Assembly (NCBI RefSeq): GCF_900115015.1
Contig: NZ_FOUZ01000001.1
Coordinates: 62,001-126,000 of the forward strand
Reading direction: 5' to 3'
Origin: Algoriella xinjiangensis
GTDB lineage: Bacteria; Bacteroidota; Bacteroidia; Flavobacteriales; Weeksellaceae
Length of the DNA stretch: 64,000 bases
The notes below the pieces were generated by a model. The model was not told the origin of the DNA and did no database searches. It was given only the letters and a program-made list of their open reading frames with translations. Positions 25,312-34,234 of this stretch are shown one piece after another. Position 1 is the stretch's first letter. The number at the start of each line of letters is the position of its first letter. The position numbers and the translations under genes are program-made.

Positions 25312-26240
25312 TATTTTTTGTATTTATCGTGTAAACCTTTTCCGTCTAAAATCAATGGAATTATTTTTTCTAAACGACTAACTTTCGTCTTTTCTTGCTT
25401 TGCTTCATCAATATATTCATTGTAATCTTTTTGCTTTCCTTTAGTTAAAGCTTTAAATGAACTATTTAAATTATCATTCTGATTTAAAGCATTTTGCAAA
25501 AAATGATTCACTTCTTTTGGAATAGATTTTTCTGGTTTTATTTCTTTCCCATTCTTTACCAATTGTATTGCTTCATCAATGTATTGTTTTATTTTTTTAA
25601 GATTCATTTCATCAGAAGATGTAAATCTCCATTGACGCAAAGCTTTCGTTTTACCTTCGCTTGCCGCAATCAAAATTTTATCTTTATCAATCAATAAAAC
25701 TCCATTGTAAAACCATAAAGCAAAGTGATTTTTGAAACCACTAAAAGCTAAAACATTCTTTTTATTGTATGTATAAACTTCGCCACCCCATTTAAACTCT
25801 TTTTGCAATTCTGTTTGATTGACTAATTGCTGAATTTTTTCGTTGGCATCACTCCATTTTTCATTATATTTTTTCCAATCTGGCGAATTATTATCTTTTA
25901 ATAAATCAACTTTATACAAGATAATTTCTTGAATCAATTTGGTTGGAATTGGTACATCTAACGGAATCTGAATGGCACCTTTTGAGGTTTTATAAGAACT
26001 TAACTTGTCTTGAAAATGAACTATTGCATCAACGCCCGGATAAAGTCCCAAATGATTTTTAAACATTGCAAAATGAATCAAATTTCCATTTAATCGAAAA
26101 GTTGGCATTTTATAATTAATTGTTTCGGCGGCATCAGGAACATTTTTAGTAATTAGTTCTCTAACTTCAATTAAAATTTGTCGTTTATCTTCTTCAAAAC
26201 AAGCAATATATTCATCAATATTTGTAAAATTATCCGTCAT
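25311..26240 (-). CDS. Fusion of DUF1801 domain with YdeI/OmpD-associated domain
   Basis: 309 residues. Residues 1-115 are a DUF1801 domain (ETINYKMPTFRLNGNLIHFA, LGLYPGVDAIVHF). A second DUF1801-like segment follows (about 140-215, FKWGGEVYTYNKKNVLAFSG, FKNHFALWFYNGVLL). The C-terminal 80 residues are YdeI-type: the LxxNxxLxxxFxxLTxGKQKDY-like segment and EYIDEAKQEKTKVSRLEKII. It is the first of two overlapping DUF1801 genes. Confidence 0.85.
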   Translation of the reverse strand: MTDNFTNIDEYIACFEEDKRQILIEVRELITKNVPDAAETINYKMPTFRLNGNLIHFAMFKNHLGLYPGVDAIVHFQDKLSSYKTSKGAIQIPLDVPIPTKLIQEIILYKVDLLKDNNSPDWKKYNEKWSDANEKIQQLVNQTELQKEFKWGGEVYTYNKKNVLAFSGFKNHFALWFYNGVLLIDKDKILIAASEGKTKALRQWRFTSSDEMNLKKIKQYIDEAIQLVKNGKEIKPEKSIPKEVNHFLQNALNQNDNLNSSFKALTKGKQKDYNEYIDEAKQEKTKVSRLEKIIPLILDGKGLHDKYKK

Positions 26241-26249
26241 TCAATTCTA

Positions 26250-26696
26250 TTATTGCTCGCAAATTTCTTTTAATAATCGCAAAGCTTTCAACCACATTTC
26301 TTTGTATTTTGCTTCGTCAGCTTCAGAATCTTCAATTTCTATTGTACAAACCAATCGTGTATGGCCTTCGACATCATTAAATTTATAAGTTTCTAAAGTA
26401 TTTTTCCACTTATCAACTTCAGATCCAGACAAAATTTCTTCGTTATTTTTTAGAATACCGACATGACGGATTACAATAGATTCGCCCAATTTATTTTCAT
26501 CGATTATAGAAACCATTCCACCTTTACCATCGTCGGAAGTAAAATAAATTTTAGAACCTTCGCTCCAATCTCCCTTATAATCGGAGGTTTCACTAAAAGG
26601 TTTTGTCCAAATTTTATACGAATCTTGGGATAACATAACTTTATGAACGTGTTTAGGTAGCGCGTAAATAATCTCTGTAAACGATATCTTTTTCAT
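26250..26696 (-). CDS. SRPBCC/START-type domain protein (AHSA1-like), copy A
   Basis: 148 residues, ligand-binding helix-grip fold. Recognisable elements are VMLSQDSYKIWTKPFSETSD near residue 20, EGSKIYFTSDDGKGGMVS and the C-terminal amphipathic helix WLKALRLLKEICEQ. It lies 9 bases before the DUF1801 fusion stop, in one direction with it. Ligand unknown. Confidence 0.8.
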   Translation of the reverse strand: MKKISFTEIIYALPKHVHKVMLSQDSYKIWTKPFSETSDYKGDWSEGSKIYFTSDDGKGGMVSIIDENKLGESIVIRHVGILKNNEEILSGSEVDKWKNTLETYKFNDVEGHTRLVCTIEIEDSEADEAKYKEMWLKALRLLKEICEQ

Positions 26697-26742
26697 ATTA
26701 TTGAGTTTAATTAATCTATTATTAAGTCATTATTTTACTCTT

Positions 26743-27153
26743 TTATTCATTTTTAGTTTCTACATAATTTTTAAAACTATCTAAAATTGCTTGCCAACCT
26801 TGACGTTGCATTTCTTCTGGATTTTGATTTTCTGGATCAAATTTTTCAGTTATAACTGTCGAATTATTTTCTTCCATAAAATCAATTTCAACTTTTCTAC
26901 CATCAGCAATATAATAGCGAATAAATTTATTTGGTATAATTTCGTCATATTTTGCTTCAAATTCAAACTGAAAACTACCATCTTTTGCCGCCATTGTACT
27001 TTTTAGCGTTCCGCCATTTTGCAAATCATTTTCTGCCTTTGGACAATGCCAATCTGGCGAAGCTTGATTCCATTTTACAATATCTTCTGGATTATTAAAT
27101 GCAAACCAAACTTTGTCTAGCGGTGCATTAATCGTTGTTTGTACCGTAATCAT
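26743..27153 (-). CDS. SRPBCC/START-type domain protein (AHSA1-like), copy B
   Basis: 136 residues. TTINAPLDKVWFAFNNPEDI and KWNQASPDWHCP at the N-terminus and EMQRQGWQAILDSFKNYVE at the C-terminus are typical of the AHSA1 group. It starts 6 bases after the stop of copy C, so they are cotranscribed. Ligand unknown. Confidence 0.85.
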   Translation of the reverse strand: MITVQTTINAPLDKVWFAFNNPEDIVKWNQASPDWHCPKAENDLQNGGTLKSTMAAKDGSFQFEFEAKYDEIIPNKFIRYYIADGRKVEIDFMEENNSTVITEKFDPENQNPEEMQRQGWQAILDSFKNYVETKNE

Positions 27154-27159
27154 ATTCCG

Positions 27160-27612
27160 TTATTTTGTCGTTTTATAAAAGTCAAATGCACCTTTTCTAA
27201 GGTTTATTCCGTATTCTAAATATGCTTTTAGCGAAGCCAAAAAATTGGCCCAACCTTCTGTTTGTCCAATTACTTGTTTTATTCCCGCTTCGTCATCATT
27301 CATTTCATGTTCTACAATTTTTACAACTGTCGAATCATCCGTTTGTTTCTCGAAAACAATTTCCACCAACATATTTTGCTTTCCACCACTCCAATCAAAA
27401 GAAATGTATTCGTCTTTTCTAATTATTTTACCAACAACAGGATAAAGTTCATCAAATTCGGTAAATTTCCATTCAACCGTTTTATCCGTTTCTAGTTTTC
27501 CTGTTGACGATTCTATAAAATATTGATTCATTTTAGTTGGATCAATAATCGCTTCGAAAACAGAATTTATTGGTTTCTGAATTTGAATAGTAGCTTTTGC
27601 TGTTAATTTCAT
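27160..27612 (-). CDS. SRPBCC/START-type domain protein (AHSA1-like), copy C
   Basis: 150 residues. ATIQIQKPINSVFEAIIDPT at the N-terminus, YISFDWSGGKQNMLVEIVF in the middle and EGWANFLASLKAYLEYGINL at the C-terminus mark the AHSA1 fold. It is the first of three successive START-type genes and lies about 170 bases upstream of the divergent ester acyltransferase gene. I see no promoter box in that gap. Confidence 0.85.
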   Translation of the reverse strand: MKLTAKATIQIQKPINSVFEAIIDPTKMNQYFIESSTGKLETDKTVEWKFTEFDELYPVVGKIIRKDEYISFDWSGGKQNMLVEIVFEKQTDDSTVVKIVEHEMNDDEAGIKQVIGQTEGWANFLASLKAYLEYGINLRKGAFDFYKTTK

Positions 27613-27781
27613 TTCAATAATTTGGTGGTATCTAATTTAATCAAAAAACCAATTCGTTTTATCATTCCTTCAAAATAATCTTTTAATTGATGATGAAAAT
27701 TTTTAAAAACTATTTGAATTAATTTCTTAATAAAAACTGAAATCTTAATACATTTATACTATCGTAAAATTTATTGAACAC

Positions 27782-29632
27782 GTGAAAAAATTAACATTAA
27801 AAGTAACTCTACTTACACTTTTGTTGGGAAGTACAGTTGGATTTGCGCAAGATGCAAAAGCAGATTCTGCTTATGTGCGCGACAATTACGAAAAAATAGA
27901 ACAAGTAATTCCGATGCGCGATGGTACAAAGTTATTTACAGCTATTTATCAGCCAAAAGATAAAACAAAACAATATCCCGTTTTGTTAAATCGTACGCCT
28001 TATACAGTTGCGCCTTATGGTGTAAATGAATACAAGAAATCGTTAGGAAATTTTCCTACAGAAATGCGCGAAGGTTTTATTTTTGTTTACCAAGATGTGA
28101 GAGGAAAATGGATGAGCGAAGGCGAATTTGAAGATGTTCGACCTATAAATCCTTCAAAAAGTAAAAAGGCAATTGACGAAAGCACAGATACATTTGATAC
28201 GCTAGAATGGCTTGCTAAAAACTTGAAGAATTACACGAAAAAAGCTGGAATTTATGGAATTTCGTATCCTGGTTTTTATTCGACAATGAGTTTGGTTAAT
28301 TCGCATCCAACTCTAAAAGCCGTTTCGCCACAAGCGCCCGTTACCAATTGGTTTTTAGGTGACGATTTTCATCATAATGGAGTTTTATTCTTGAATGATT
28401 CTTTCTCATTTATGACTTTTTTTGGTGTAAAACGTCCGCAACCAATTACGCCAGATAAAGGTCCGAAACGTTTTGAATATCCAATAAAAGATAATTATAG
28501 ATTTTATGCAAGTGGCTCTGTAAAAGAGTTGAAAGATAAATATTTGCAAGATAATATCAAGTTTTACAATGATTTATTTGCGCATCCAGATTACGATCAA
28601 TTTTGGCAAGATCGTAATGTTTTACCACATTTAACTAACGTGCAACCTGCTGTAATGACGGTTGGAGGTTTTTTTGATGCAGAAGATGTCTACGGCGCTT
28701 TCGAAACGTATAAAGCAATTGAGAAACAAAATCCGAAAGCAACAAATATTATGGTTGCCGGACCTTGGTTTCATGGTGGTTGGGTTCGTAGCAACGGAAG
28801 TACTTTTGGAGATATGCAATTTGCATCGAATACAAGTGAGCATTATCAGCAAGAAATAGAATTGCCTTTTTTTAATTATTACTTAAAAGATAAAGGTAAT
28901 TTTAAACCAACCGAAGCTACAATTTTTATTACGGGATCTAACGAATGGAAACAATTTGATGCTTGGCCACCAAAAAATGTAACAACACAAAAAATTTATT
29001 TGCAACAAAATGGTAAAATAGCTTTTAATAAAACCAATACAACAACTACTTTTGACGAATATGTTGCAGATCCAAATTCTCCAGTTCCTTATCAAGGAGG
29101 AGTTTTAGAAACTCGTTCAAGAGAATATATGGTCGATGATCAACGCTTTGCTTCTACTCGTCCTGATGTTATGGTGTATCAATCTGATATTTTGACAGAA
29201 GATATTACGCTTGCTGGTCCTGTTATCAATCATTTAGTGGTTTCTACTACGGGAACAGACGCTGATTATGTTGTAAAATTGATTGATGTTTATCCTGAAA
29301 ACACGCCAAAATTTAATAACAAATTAATGGCTGGATATCAAAATTTGATTCGTGCAGAAATTATGCGCGGAAAATATAGAAATAGTTTCTCTAACCCCGA
29401 AGCTATGGTTCCGAATAAAGAAACAAATGTAACGTACACGATGCCAGATGTTGGACATACATTTAAGAAAGGACATCGCATTATGATTCAAGTTCAGAAC
29501 AGTTGGTTTCCTTTAGCAGATCGCAATCCGCAACAATTTATGAATGTTTACGAAGCAACTTCTAAAGATTATTTAAAACAAACGCAACGAATTTATCATA
29601 CTTCTTATATCGAAATTCCGGTATTGAAATAA
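27782..29632 (+). CDS. aet: Secreted alpha-amino-acid ester acyltransferase/hydrolase (CocE/NonD, S15 family)
   Basis: 616 residues with a Sec signal peptide ending in GSTVGFAQ, so the mature protein is periplasmic. The S15 alpha/beta hydrolase core has nucleophile Ser161 in GIYGISYPGFYS, VYQDVRGKWMSEGEF upstream, and the triad His in AGPWFHGGW near residue 329. A C-terminal jelly-roll (ITLAGPVINHLVVSTTGTDA) completes the X-Pro-dipeptidyl-peptidase layout. I recall this as nearly identical to the E. brevis enzyme that condenses amino acid esters with amino acids into dipeptides such as Ala-Gln; the native role is probably hydrolysis. Start codon is GTG. Confidence 0.88.
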   Translation: MKKLTLKVTLLTLLLGSTVGFAQDAKADSAYVRDNYEKIEQVIPMRDGTKLFTAIYQPKDKTKQYPVLLNRTPYTVAPYGVNEYKKSLGNFPTEMREGFIFVYQDVRGKWMSEGEFEDVRPINPSKSKKAIDESTDTFDTLEWLAKNLKNYTKKAGIYGISYPGFYSTMSLVNSHPTLKAVSPQAPVTNWFLGDDFHHNGVLFLNDSFSFMTFFGVKRPQPITPDKGPKRFEYPIKDNYRFYASGSVKELKDKYLQDNIKFYNDLFAHPDYDQFWQDRNVLPHLTNVQPAVMTVGGFFDAEDVYGAFETYKAIEKQNPKATNIMVAGPWFHGGWVRSNGSTFGDMQFASNTSEHYQQEIELPFFNYYLKDKGNFKPTEATIFITGSNEWKQFDAWPPKNVTTQKIYLQQNGKIAFNKTNTTTTFDEYVADPNSPVPYQGGVLETRSREYMVDDQRFASTRPDVMVYQSDILTEDITLAGPVINHLVVSTTGTDADYVVKLIDVYPENTPKFNNKLMAGYQNLIRAEIMRGKYRNSFSNPEAMVPNKETNVTYTMPDVGHTFKKGHRIMIQVQNSWFPLADRNPQQFMNVYEATSKDYLKQTQRIYHTSYIEIPVLK

Positions 29633-29633
29633 C

Positions 29634-29665
29634 AAAAAAATCCAGCTAATTAGCTGGATTTTTTT
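29634..29665. terminator. Bidirectional terminator
   Basis: AAATCCAGCTAATTAGCTGGATTT is a perfect palindrome with A and T runs on both sides. It overlaps the stop of the convergent gene by one base. Confidence 0.88.
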
Positions 29666-30681
29666 TATAATGTTACTTTTCCTATTTTTCCTTTATTTCC
29701 AACTAAAATTACATATTTTTTATCGGGCGAAACCGTACAAGTATTGTAACTATCTGTTGTGATATTTTTCCAATTATGACCTCCATCTACAGAATAATCA
29801 ACGCCAGAATAACCGCAAACCATTACTTTATCTTTACTAATAATTGTTACACCAGATTTATAACCCGTCGGATAACTCCACGAATCCTGAAAAACCAATT
29901 TACCATTTGTAATTTTAAATTTATATAAATTGTATTTTGAATCGTTTGGTTTCGTAAAATCTCCACCAACCAAATAACCTACATTATTTGTCGCATCATA
30001 CGCCAAACCATTAATTCCAGAAGTCGAACTTTTCGTTTTTTCTAACGCATACATTTGTCCACCTTTTGGCGTATAATAGTATAAATTAGACAATTCGCCA
30101 CCCGTAACAATCAACGCCTGCTTATCATCAACATACAAATTACTTCCGCTTGATGCGAAAAATGCTTCTTTCGGATTTTTTAACCGCAATGGCTGACCAA
30201 ATAATGCTTTTGCAACATCCCATTTTGTAGTTGCAGTCGTCGTCGAAGTCAAAATAAATGGTTTATCTATTTCCATTGGATCACCAACAACTGTAATTTT
30301 CTTCGATTTTGAATCTACATAAATCGCATCTAAAAACATTCCTTTTTCAGCATTTTCGTACACTTTATTCCAAGACTTTCCACCATCTTTTGTTTCAAGA
30401 ATATAAGCTGGAGAATCAATTCCCAAAGCCAAATAATTATTCTTTCCAATTACTTCTATATCACGAAAATCTCTATTTTCAACAACTTTTGGATTAATCC
30501 AACTAAATGTTTTTCCGCCATCTGTCGATTTTCCTATTGTATTTTTAGAACCTGAAACAACAAAACTTGTTGCATTTTCGAAAGCTAAACCGCGATAACT
30601 TACATCCGTTTTATCAGAATTTATAACTTGATACGTTTGCGCAAAAGAAAAAGAGGATAAGAATAAAAATAAATGTTTCAT
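29665..30681 (-). CDS. Secreted BNR/Ycf48-like beta-propeller protein
   Basis: 338 residues with a signal peptide ending in FSFAQ. Aspartate-box (BNR) repeats are visible: KSTDGGKTFSWINP near residue 50, ETKDGGKSWNKVYE near 96 and YSVDGGHNWKNITTD near 303. This indicates a sialidase-like or Ycf48-like propeller. Known relatives include photosystem-assembly-like factors and secreted proteins of unknown job in Bacteroidota; no catalytic sialidase Arg triad is obvious. Single gene. Confidence 0.8.
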   Translation of the reverse strand: MKHLFLFLSSFSFAQTYQVINSDKTDVSYRGLAFENATSFVVSGSKNTIGKSTDGGKTFSWINPKVVENRDFRDIEVIGKNNYLALGIDSPAYILETKDGGKSWNKVYENAEKGMFLDAIYVDSKSKKITVVGDPMEIDKPFILTSTTTATTKWDVAKALFGQPLRLKNPKEAFFASSGSNLYVDDKQALIVTGGELSNLYYYTPKGGQMYALEKTKSSTSGINGLAYDATNNVGYLVGGDFTKPNDSKYNLYKFKITNGKLVFQDSWSYPTGYKSGVTIISKDKVMVCGYSGVDYSVDGGHNWKNITTDSYNTCTVSPDKKYVILVGNKGKIGKVTL

Positions 30682-30792
30682 GTGTTAATTTTTCTCAACT
30701 AAATTAGCTTTAATTTTAGTTATTTTAGCAATTATTTAATCAGAATTTATAAAATTCAACCATAATTTATCAATAATACAAGACAACATTCA

Positions 30793-31680
30793 ATGAAAAA
30801 TAGAGATCAAAAGTTGCAGCAAATTATTGATTGGGCAAAGCAAAATCCTGATGTTAGAGCTGTTTTATTAACAAGTTCTTTGGTAAATCCGCTTGCGCCA
30901 ATTGATGATTTTAGTGATTTGGATATTGAATTAGTTTTTGAAGATTTAGAACCATATAAACATGATGATAATTGGTTGTCTTATTTTGGAAATCCAATCG
31001 CAAAAATGAATGATGATGAACAAGCTTTTGACGGTTTTAATGCAATAAAAATGGTTTTATATGATGATTTTGTCAAAATTGACTTCAAAATCTATCAAAA
31101 AGAGAAATTTATTGAATTAGCAAATCAAGCCAATTTACCATACGATTGGGATATTGGGTATAAAATATTGCTTGATAAAGATTATTTAACAATAAAACTT
31201 AAACGACCAACTTATACTGCTTCACTTATAAAAAAACCTACAAAAAATGAATTTGAAAAACTGAATCAAGACTTTTTTTGGGATGTTACTTACGCTGTAA
31301 AATCTTTGGCTAGAAAAGATTTTTTTTATGCAAAATTTATCATCGAAAATATTTTAAGAACAGAATATTTTATTCCGATGATTGAGTATTATATTGGTTT
31401 AGAAAATGATTGGAAAGTGACAGCAAATAAACATGGTCGGTTATTCGAAAACTATTTATCACCAAGTGATTGGGTTAAAATTAAATTGACATTTGCAGGA
31501 AATGAACTACAAGAAAATTGGAGTGCACTCGAAATTATGATTCAATTATTTTGTAAATTTAGCAAGAAAATTGCGTTGCATTTAAACTATAATTATCCCG
31601 AGAAATTAGCGCAAGATATTTCTAACTATTTTATTACAATCCGAAATAATTCGAGTCCAAAATCAGAAGATAAATTGTAA
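30793..31680 (+). CDS. Aminoglycoside 6-adenylyltransferase-like protein (ANT(6) family)
   Basis: 295 residues, the ANT(6) length. The nucleotidyltransferase core has FSDLDIELVFED with metal Asp42 and Asp44, then DDFVKIDFKIYQ with the third acidic residue; RPTYTASLIKKPTKNEFEKL and NEFEKLNQDFFWDVTYAVKS match the C-terminal half. The usual GSRxNP is here TSSLVNP (residues 27-33): Gly becomes Ser and Arg becomes Leu. It resembles chromosomal relatives more than mobile aadE, and no mobile element is near. Resistance activity cannot be assumed. Confidence 0.85.
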   Translation: MKNRDQKLQQIIDWAKQNPDVRAVLLTSSLVNPLAPIDDFSDLDIELVFEDLEPYKHDDNWLSYFGNPIAKMNDDEQAFDGFNAIKMVLYDDFVKIDFKIYQKEKFIELANQANLPYDWDIGYKILLDKDYLTIKLKRPTYTASLIKKPTKNEFEKLNQDFFWDVTYAVKSLARKDFFYAKFIIENILRTEYFIPMIEYYIGLENDWKVTANKHGRLFENYLSPSDWVKIKLTFAGNELQENWSALEIMIQLFCKFSKKIALHLNYNYPEKLAQDISNYFITIRNNSSPKSEDKL

Positions 31681-31701
31681 ATAATATCGGTTATAATTAC
31701 C

Positions 31702-31709
31702 TATTTTTG
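31702..31709 (+). promoter_or_regulatory. -7 promoter box of the LysR gene
   Basis: TATTTTTG, with a TTG at 31675-31677 that lies 24 bases upstream. Predicted leader about 14 bases. Confidence 0.5.
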
Positions 31710-31728
31710 TTTAGAAATACCATAAAAT

Positions 31729-32622
31729 ATGTTCGATTTTAGACTAAAAGTTTTTGATACTGTTGCGCGACGTTTAAATTTTACAAAAGCTGCAAATGAG
31801 CTAAATATAACGCAACCAGCGGTTACAAAACATGTCAAAGAAATTGAAAATTATTTAAACACAAAGCTTTTTGATCGTAACGGTACTAAAATTAAGTTGA
31901 CAAAAGCTGGTGAAATTTTACTTCAATATACCGATCAACTTTTTAATGTTTACCGAGATATGGAGTTCGAAATTGCGCAATTAAAAGAACATCAAAAAGG
32001 TAATTTGCGATTGGGCGCAAGTACAACAATTGCGCAATATGTTTTGCCTGCGATTTTAGCCGAGTTTCATCAACGATATCCTGCAATTAAAGTTTCTTTG
32101 GTGATACAAAATTCAGAAGCGATTGAAGATTTATTGTCTCAAAATAAAATTGATTTAGGTTTAATTGAAGGTCAAATTAAAAATAGAAATTTTCATTATT
32201 TTCCTTTTCTAAAAGATGAAATTATCTTGGTTTCTCGTAATCATCACGCTTTAACTAAGAAAAATGCTTTGAAATTAGAGCAATTGGAAACACTTCCTTT
32301 AGTTATGCGCGAGCCTGGTTCTGGAACTTTAGAAACGATTGATTTAGCTTTAAAAGAAAAAGGAATTAAGCTAAATTCGTTGAATATAGAAATGCAATTA
32401 GGGAATACAGAAAGTATAAAAAATTATCTTTTGCATTCGGATGCTTTGGCCTTTTTGTCTGTTCAATCTATTCTGCAAGAACTTAAAAATCAAACTTTAG
32501 CAATAATTGATGTAAAAAATCTAACCATAAAGCGCGATTTCAATTTTATTTTGCCTGAAGGCGAACAATCTTCTATTGGAGATTTATTTATTCAATTTAC
32601 TAATCGTTATAACTTAAAGTAA
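31729..32622 (+). CDS. LysR-family transcriptional regulator
   Basis: 297 residues. The winged helix-turn-helix is at 1-60: FTKAANELNITQPAVTKHVK. A substrate-binding domain follows (GNLRLGASTTIAQYVLPAIL, about 90; VMREPGSGTLETIDLAL, about 196). It lies 71 bases upstream of a YeiH-type exporter on the same strand, the same pairing as YeiE/YeiH in enterobacteria, so regulation of the exporter is likely. Confidence 0.92.
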   Translation: MFDFRLKVFDTVARRLNFTKAANELNITQPAVTKHVKEIENYLNTKLFDRNGTKIKLTKAGEILLQYTDQLFNVYRDMEFEIAQLKEHQKGNLRLGASTTIAQYVLPAILAEFHQRYPAIKVSLVIQNSEAIEDLLSQNKIDLGLIEGQIKNRNFHYFPFLKDEIILVSRNHHALTKKNALKLEQLETLPLVMREPGSGTLETIDLALKEKGIKLNSLNIEMQLGNTESIKNYLLHSDALAFLSVQSILQELKNQTLAIIDVKNLTIKRDFNFILPEGEQSSIGDLFIQFTNRYNLK

Positions 32623-32693
32623 TAACAAATTACTTTTTATGATTTCTTTTAGAATAATAACTGTCGGAAATTTGTCCTATAAAATTATTCAAA

Positions 32694-33653
32694 ATGAAAT
32701 TCATTCAATCAGAAGAAAACCTGCCATCCTTTTCTACATCTAAAAAAATAATCTTTATAATTTGCGCTGTTTGTTGCGCTTTACCATTTGTATCATCACC
32801 AATTGCATTAATTGTTGGCTTTGTCGTAGCACAAGTTATTGGTAATCCGTACGAAGTACAATCACGAAAGTTTTCTGGTATTTTACTAAAATTTGCAGTT
32901 GTTGGACTAGGTTTCGGAATGAATATTTTTTCTGCAATACAAGCCGGTAAAGAAGGAATTGTATTTACAATAATCAGTATTTCTACATTGATGCTTTTAG
33001 GATTTTTTTTAACCAAATTTTTCAAAATAGAAAAAGTAACTGGTTATTTAATTTCAGCTGGAACTGCGATTTGTGGAGGAAGCGCAATTGCGGCAATCGC
33101 ACCAATTACAAACGCAAAACCCAATCAAATATCGGTTGCATTGGCTGTCGTTTTTACATTAAACTCGGTCGCATTATTAATATTTCCCACATTGGGACAT
33201 TTATTTAACTTATCTCAACACGATTTCGGATTATGGTGCGCAATCGCCATTCACGACACAAGTTCTGTGGTTGGTGCAGCAAGCAAATACGGCGAAGAAG
33301 CACTACAAGTGGCAACAACAGTAAAATTAGCGCGTGCATTATGGATTATTCCATTGTCATTTTTAACCTTATTATTTTTTAAAAGCTCTACATCTAAAAT
33401 TAGTATTCCGTGGTTTATTGGTTTGTTCTTAGTCGCAATTTGCATCAATACTTATGTTCCGTTTGTACATACAATTAGCCCGTATATCATTTGTTTATCA
33501 AAGGCTGCATTAACATTAACGTTGTTTTTAATTGGGACAAGTTTATCGTTTAAGATGATGAAAAACATCGGTTTTAAACCACTTTTAATGGCGATACTTT
33601 TATGGATTTTTATTGGAGTTGGAAGTTTAATAATGATTATGAAATTTGCTTAA
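32694..33653 (+). CDS. YeiH/PSE-family putative exporter
   Basis: 319 residues, about ten membrane helices. Family signature features are AVVGLGFGMNIFSAIQAG near residue 66, SAGTAICGGSAIAAIAP near 120 and HDTSSVVGAASKYG near 185. Members are proposed to export sulfate or related anions. It follows a LysR regulator and ends at a strong terminator. Substrate is unproven in the family. Confidence 0.88.
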   Translation: MKFIQSEENLPSFSTSKKIIFIICAVCCALPFVSSPIALIVGFVVAQVIGNPYEVQSRKFSGILLKFAVVGLGFGMNIFSAIQAGKEGIVFTIISISTLMLLGFFLTKFFKIEKVTGYLISAGTAICGGSAIAAIAPITNAKPNQISVALAVVFTLNSVALLIFPTLGHLFNLSQHDFGLWCAIAIHDTSSVVGAASKYGEEALQVATTVKLARALWIIPLSFLTLLFFKSSTSKISIPWFIGLFLVAICINTYVPFVHTISPYIICLSKAALTLTLFLIGTSLSFKMMKNIGFKPLLMAILLWIFIGVGSLIMIMKFA

Positions 33654-33670
33654 TTAATAGATTTCCAATA

Positions 33671-33698
33671 AAAAAAAGCCTCAATTTGAGGCTTTTTT
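33671..33698. terminator. Bidirectional terminator
   Basis: AAAGCCTCAA and TTGAGGCTTT form a perfect stem with flanking A and T runs, between convergent YeiH and FKBP genes. Confidence 0.88.
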
Positions 33699-33700
33699 AT

Positions 33701-34135
33701 TTATAATATTCCAAGTAAATCAACTTCAAAAATCATCGTCGATTTTGGACCTAATTCTTTTGATATTTCACGGTCTTTGTATCCTAATTCTGGTTTTACA
33801 ACAAACCTAAATTTGCTTCCAACTGGCATTAATTGTACACCTTCGGCCCAACCTTTTATCACATTTTCTAAAGGAAAAGCGGCAGGTTTTTTACGCTGAA
33901 CAGAACTATCAAAGACTTCTCCCTGAATATTTGTACCATGATAATGACACAAAACTGTCTGTGATAAAGAAGGTTTTACGCCTTCACCCATTGTAATTAC
34001 TTCGTATAATAATCCACTTTCAGTCTCAATAACTCCTTCTTTTATTTTATATTCATCACGAAAAATAATTCCTTCGTTAAAATTTTTCTCCGACAATTCT
34101 TTTTTACGTTTCAGTAACAATTCAGCTACACCCAT
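33701..34135 (-). CDS. FKBP-type peptidyl-prolyl cis-trans isomerase
   Basis: 144 residues from the ATG at 34135. A short N-terminal helix is followed by an FKBP domain: SQTVLCHYHGTNIQGEVFDSS, KPAAFPLENVIKGWAEGVQL, PVGSKFRFVVKPELGYKDR and IFEVDLLGIL. No signal peptide, so cytosolic. An in-frame TTG at 34156 lies inside the -7 promoter box and cannot be the start. Single gene that ends at a bidirectional terminator. Confidence 0.9.
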   Translation of the reverse strand: MGVAELLLKRKKELSEKNFNEGIIFRDEYKIKEGVIETESGLLYEVITMGEGVKPSLSQTVLCHYHGTNIQGEVFDSSVQRKKPAAFPLENVIKGWAEGVQLMPVGSKFRFVVKPELGYKDREISKELGPKSTMIFEVDLLGIL

Positions 34136-34153
34136 TTTATCCTTATTTGAATA

Positions 34154-34161
34154 CAAATTTA
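34154..34161 (-). promoter_or_regulatory. -7 promoter box of the FKBP gene
   Basis: The minus strand reads TAAATTTG, 18 bases before the ATG. It rules out the upstream TTG start. Confidence 0.5.
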
Positions 34162-34173
34162 TTAAGATTTAAT

Positions 34174-34204
34174 GAAAAAAGCGCAATTCAATAGAATTGC
34201 GCTT
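34174..34204 (-). terminator. Terminator of the paa operon
   Basis: AAGCGCAATTC and GAATTGCGCTT form a perfect 11 bp stem around AATA; the minus strand continues with a T-tract. It follows the last paa gene. Confidence 0.9.
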
Positions 34205-34234
34205 ATATTTTTATCAACTAAAATAATGTTGCGT

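Noticed and set aside
30793-31680. Acquired resistance cassette for the ANT(6)-like gene
   Set aside because: No integron, IS or plasmid-type gene nearby; GC similar to neighbours.
34133-34156. Upstream TTG start for the FKBP gene
   Set aside because: It overlaps the -7 box TAAATTTG; ATG 34135 gives the expected N-terminus.
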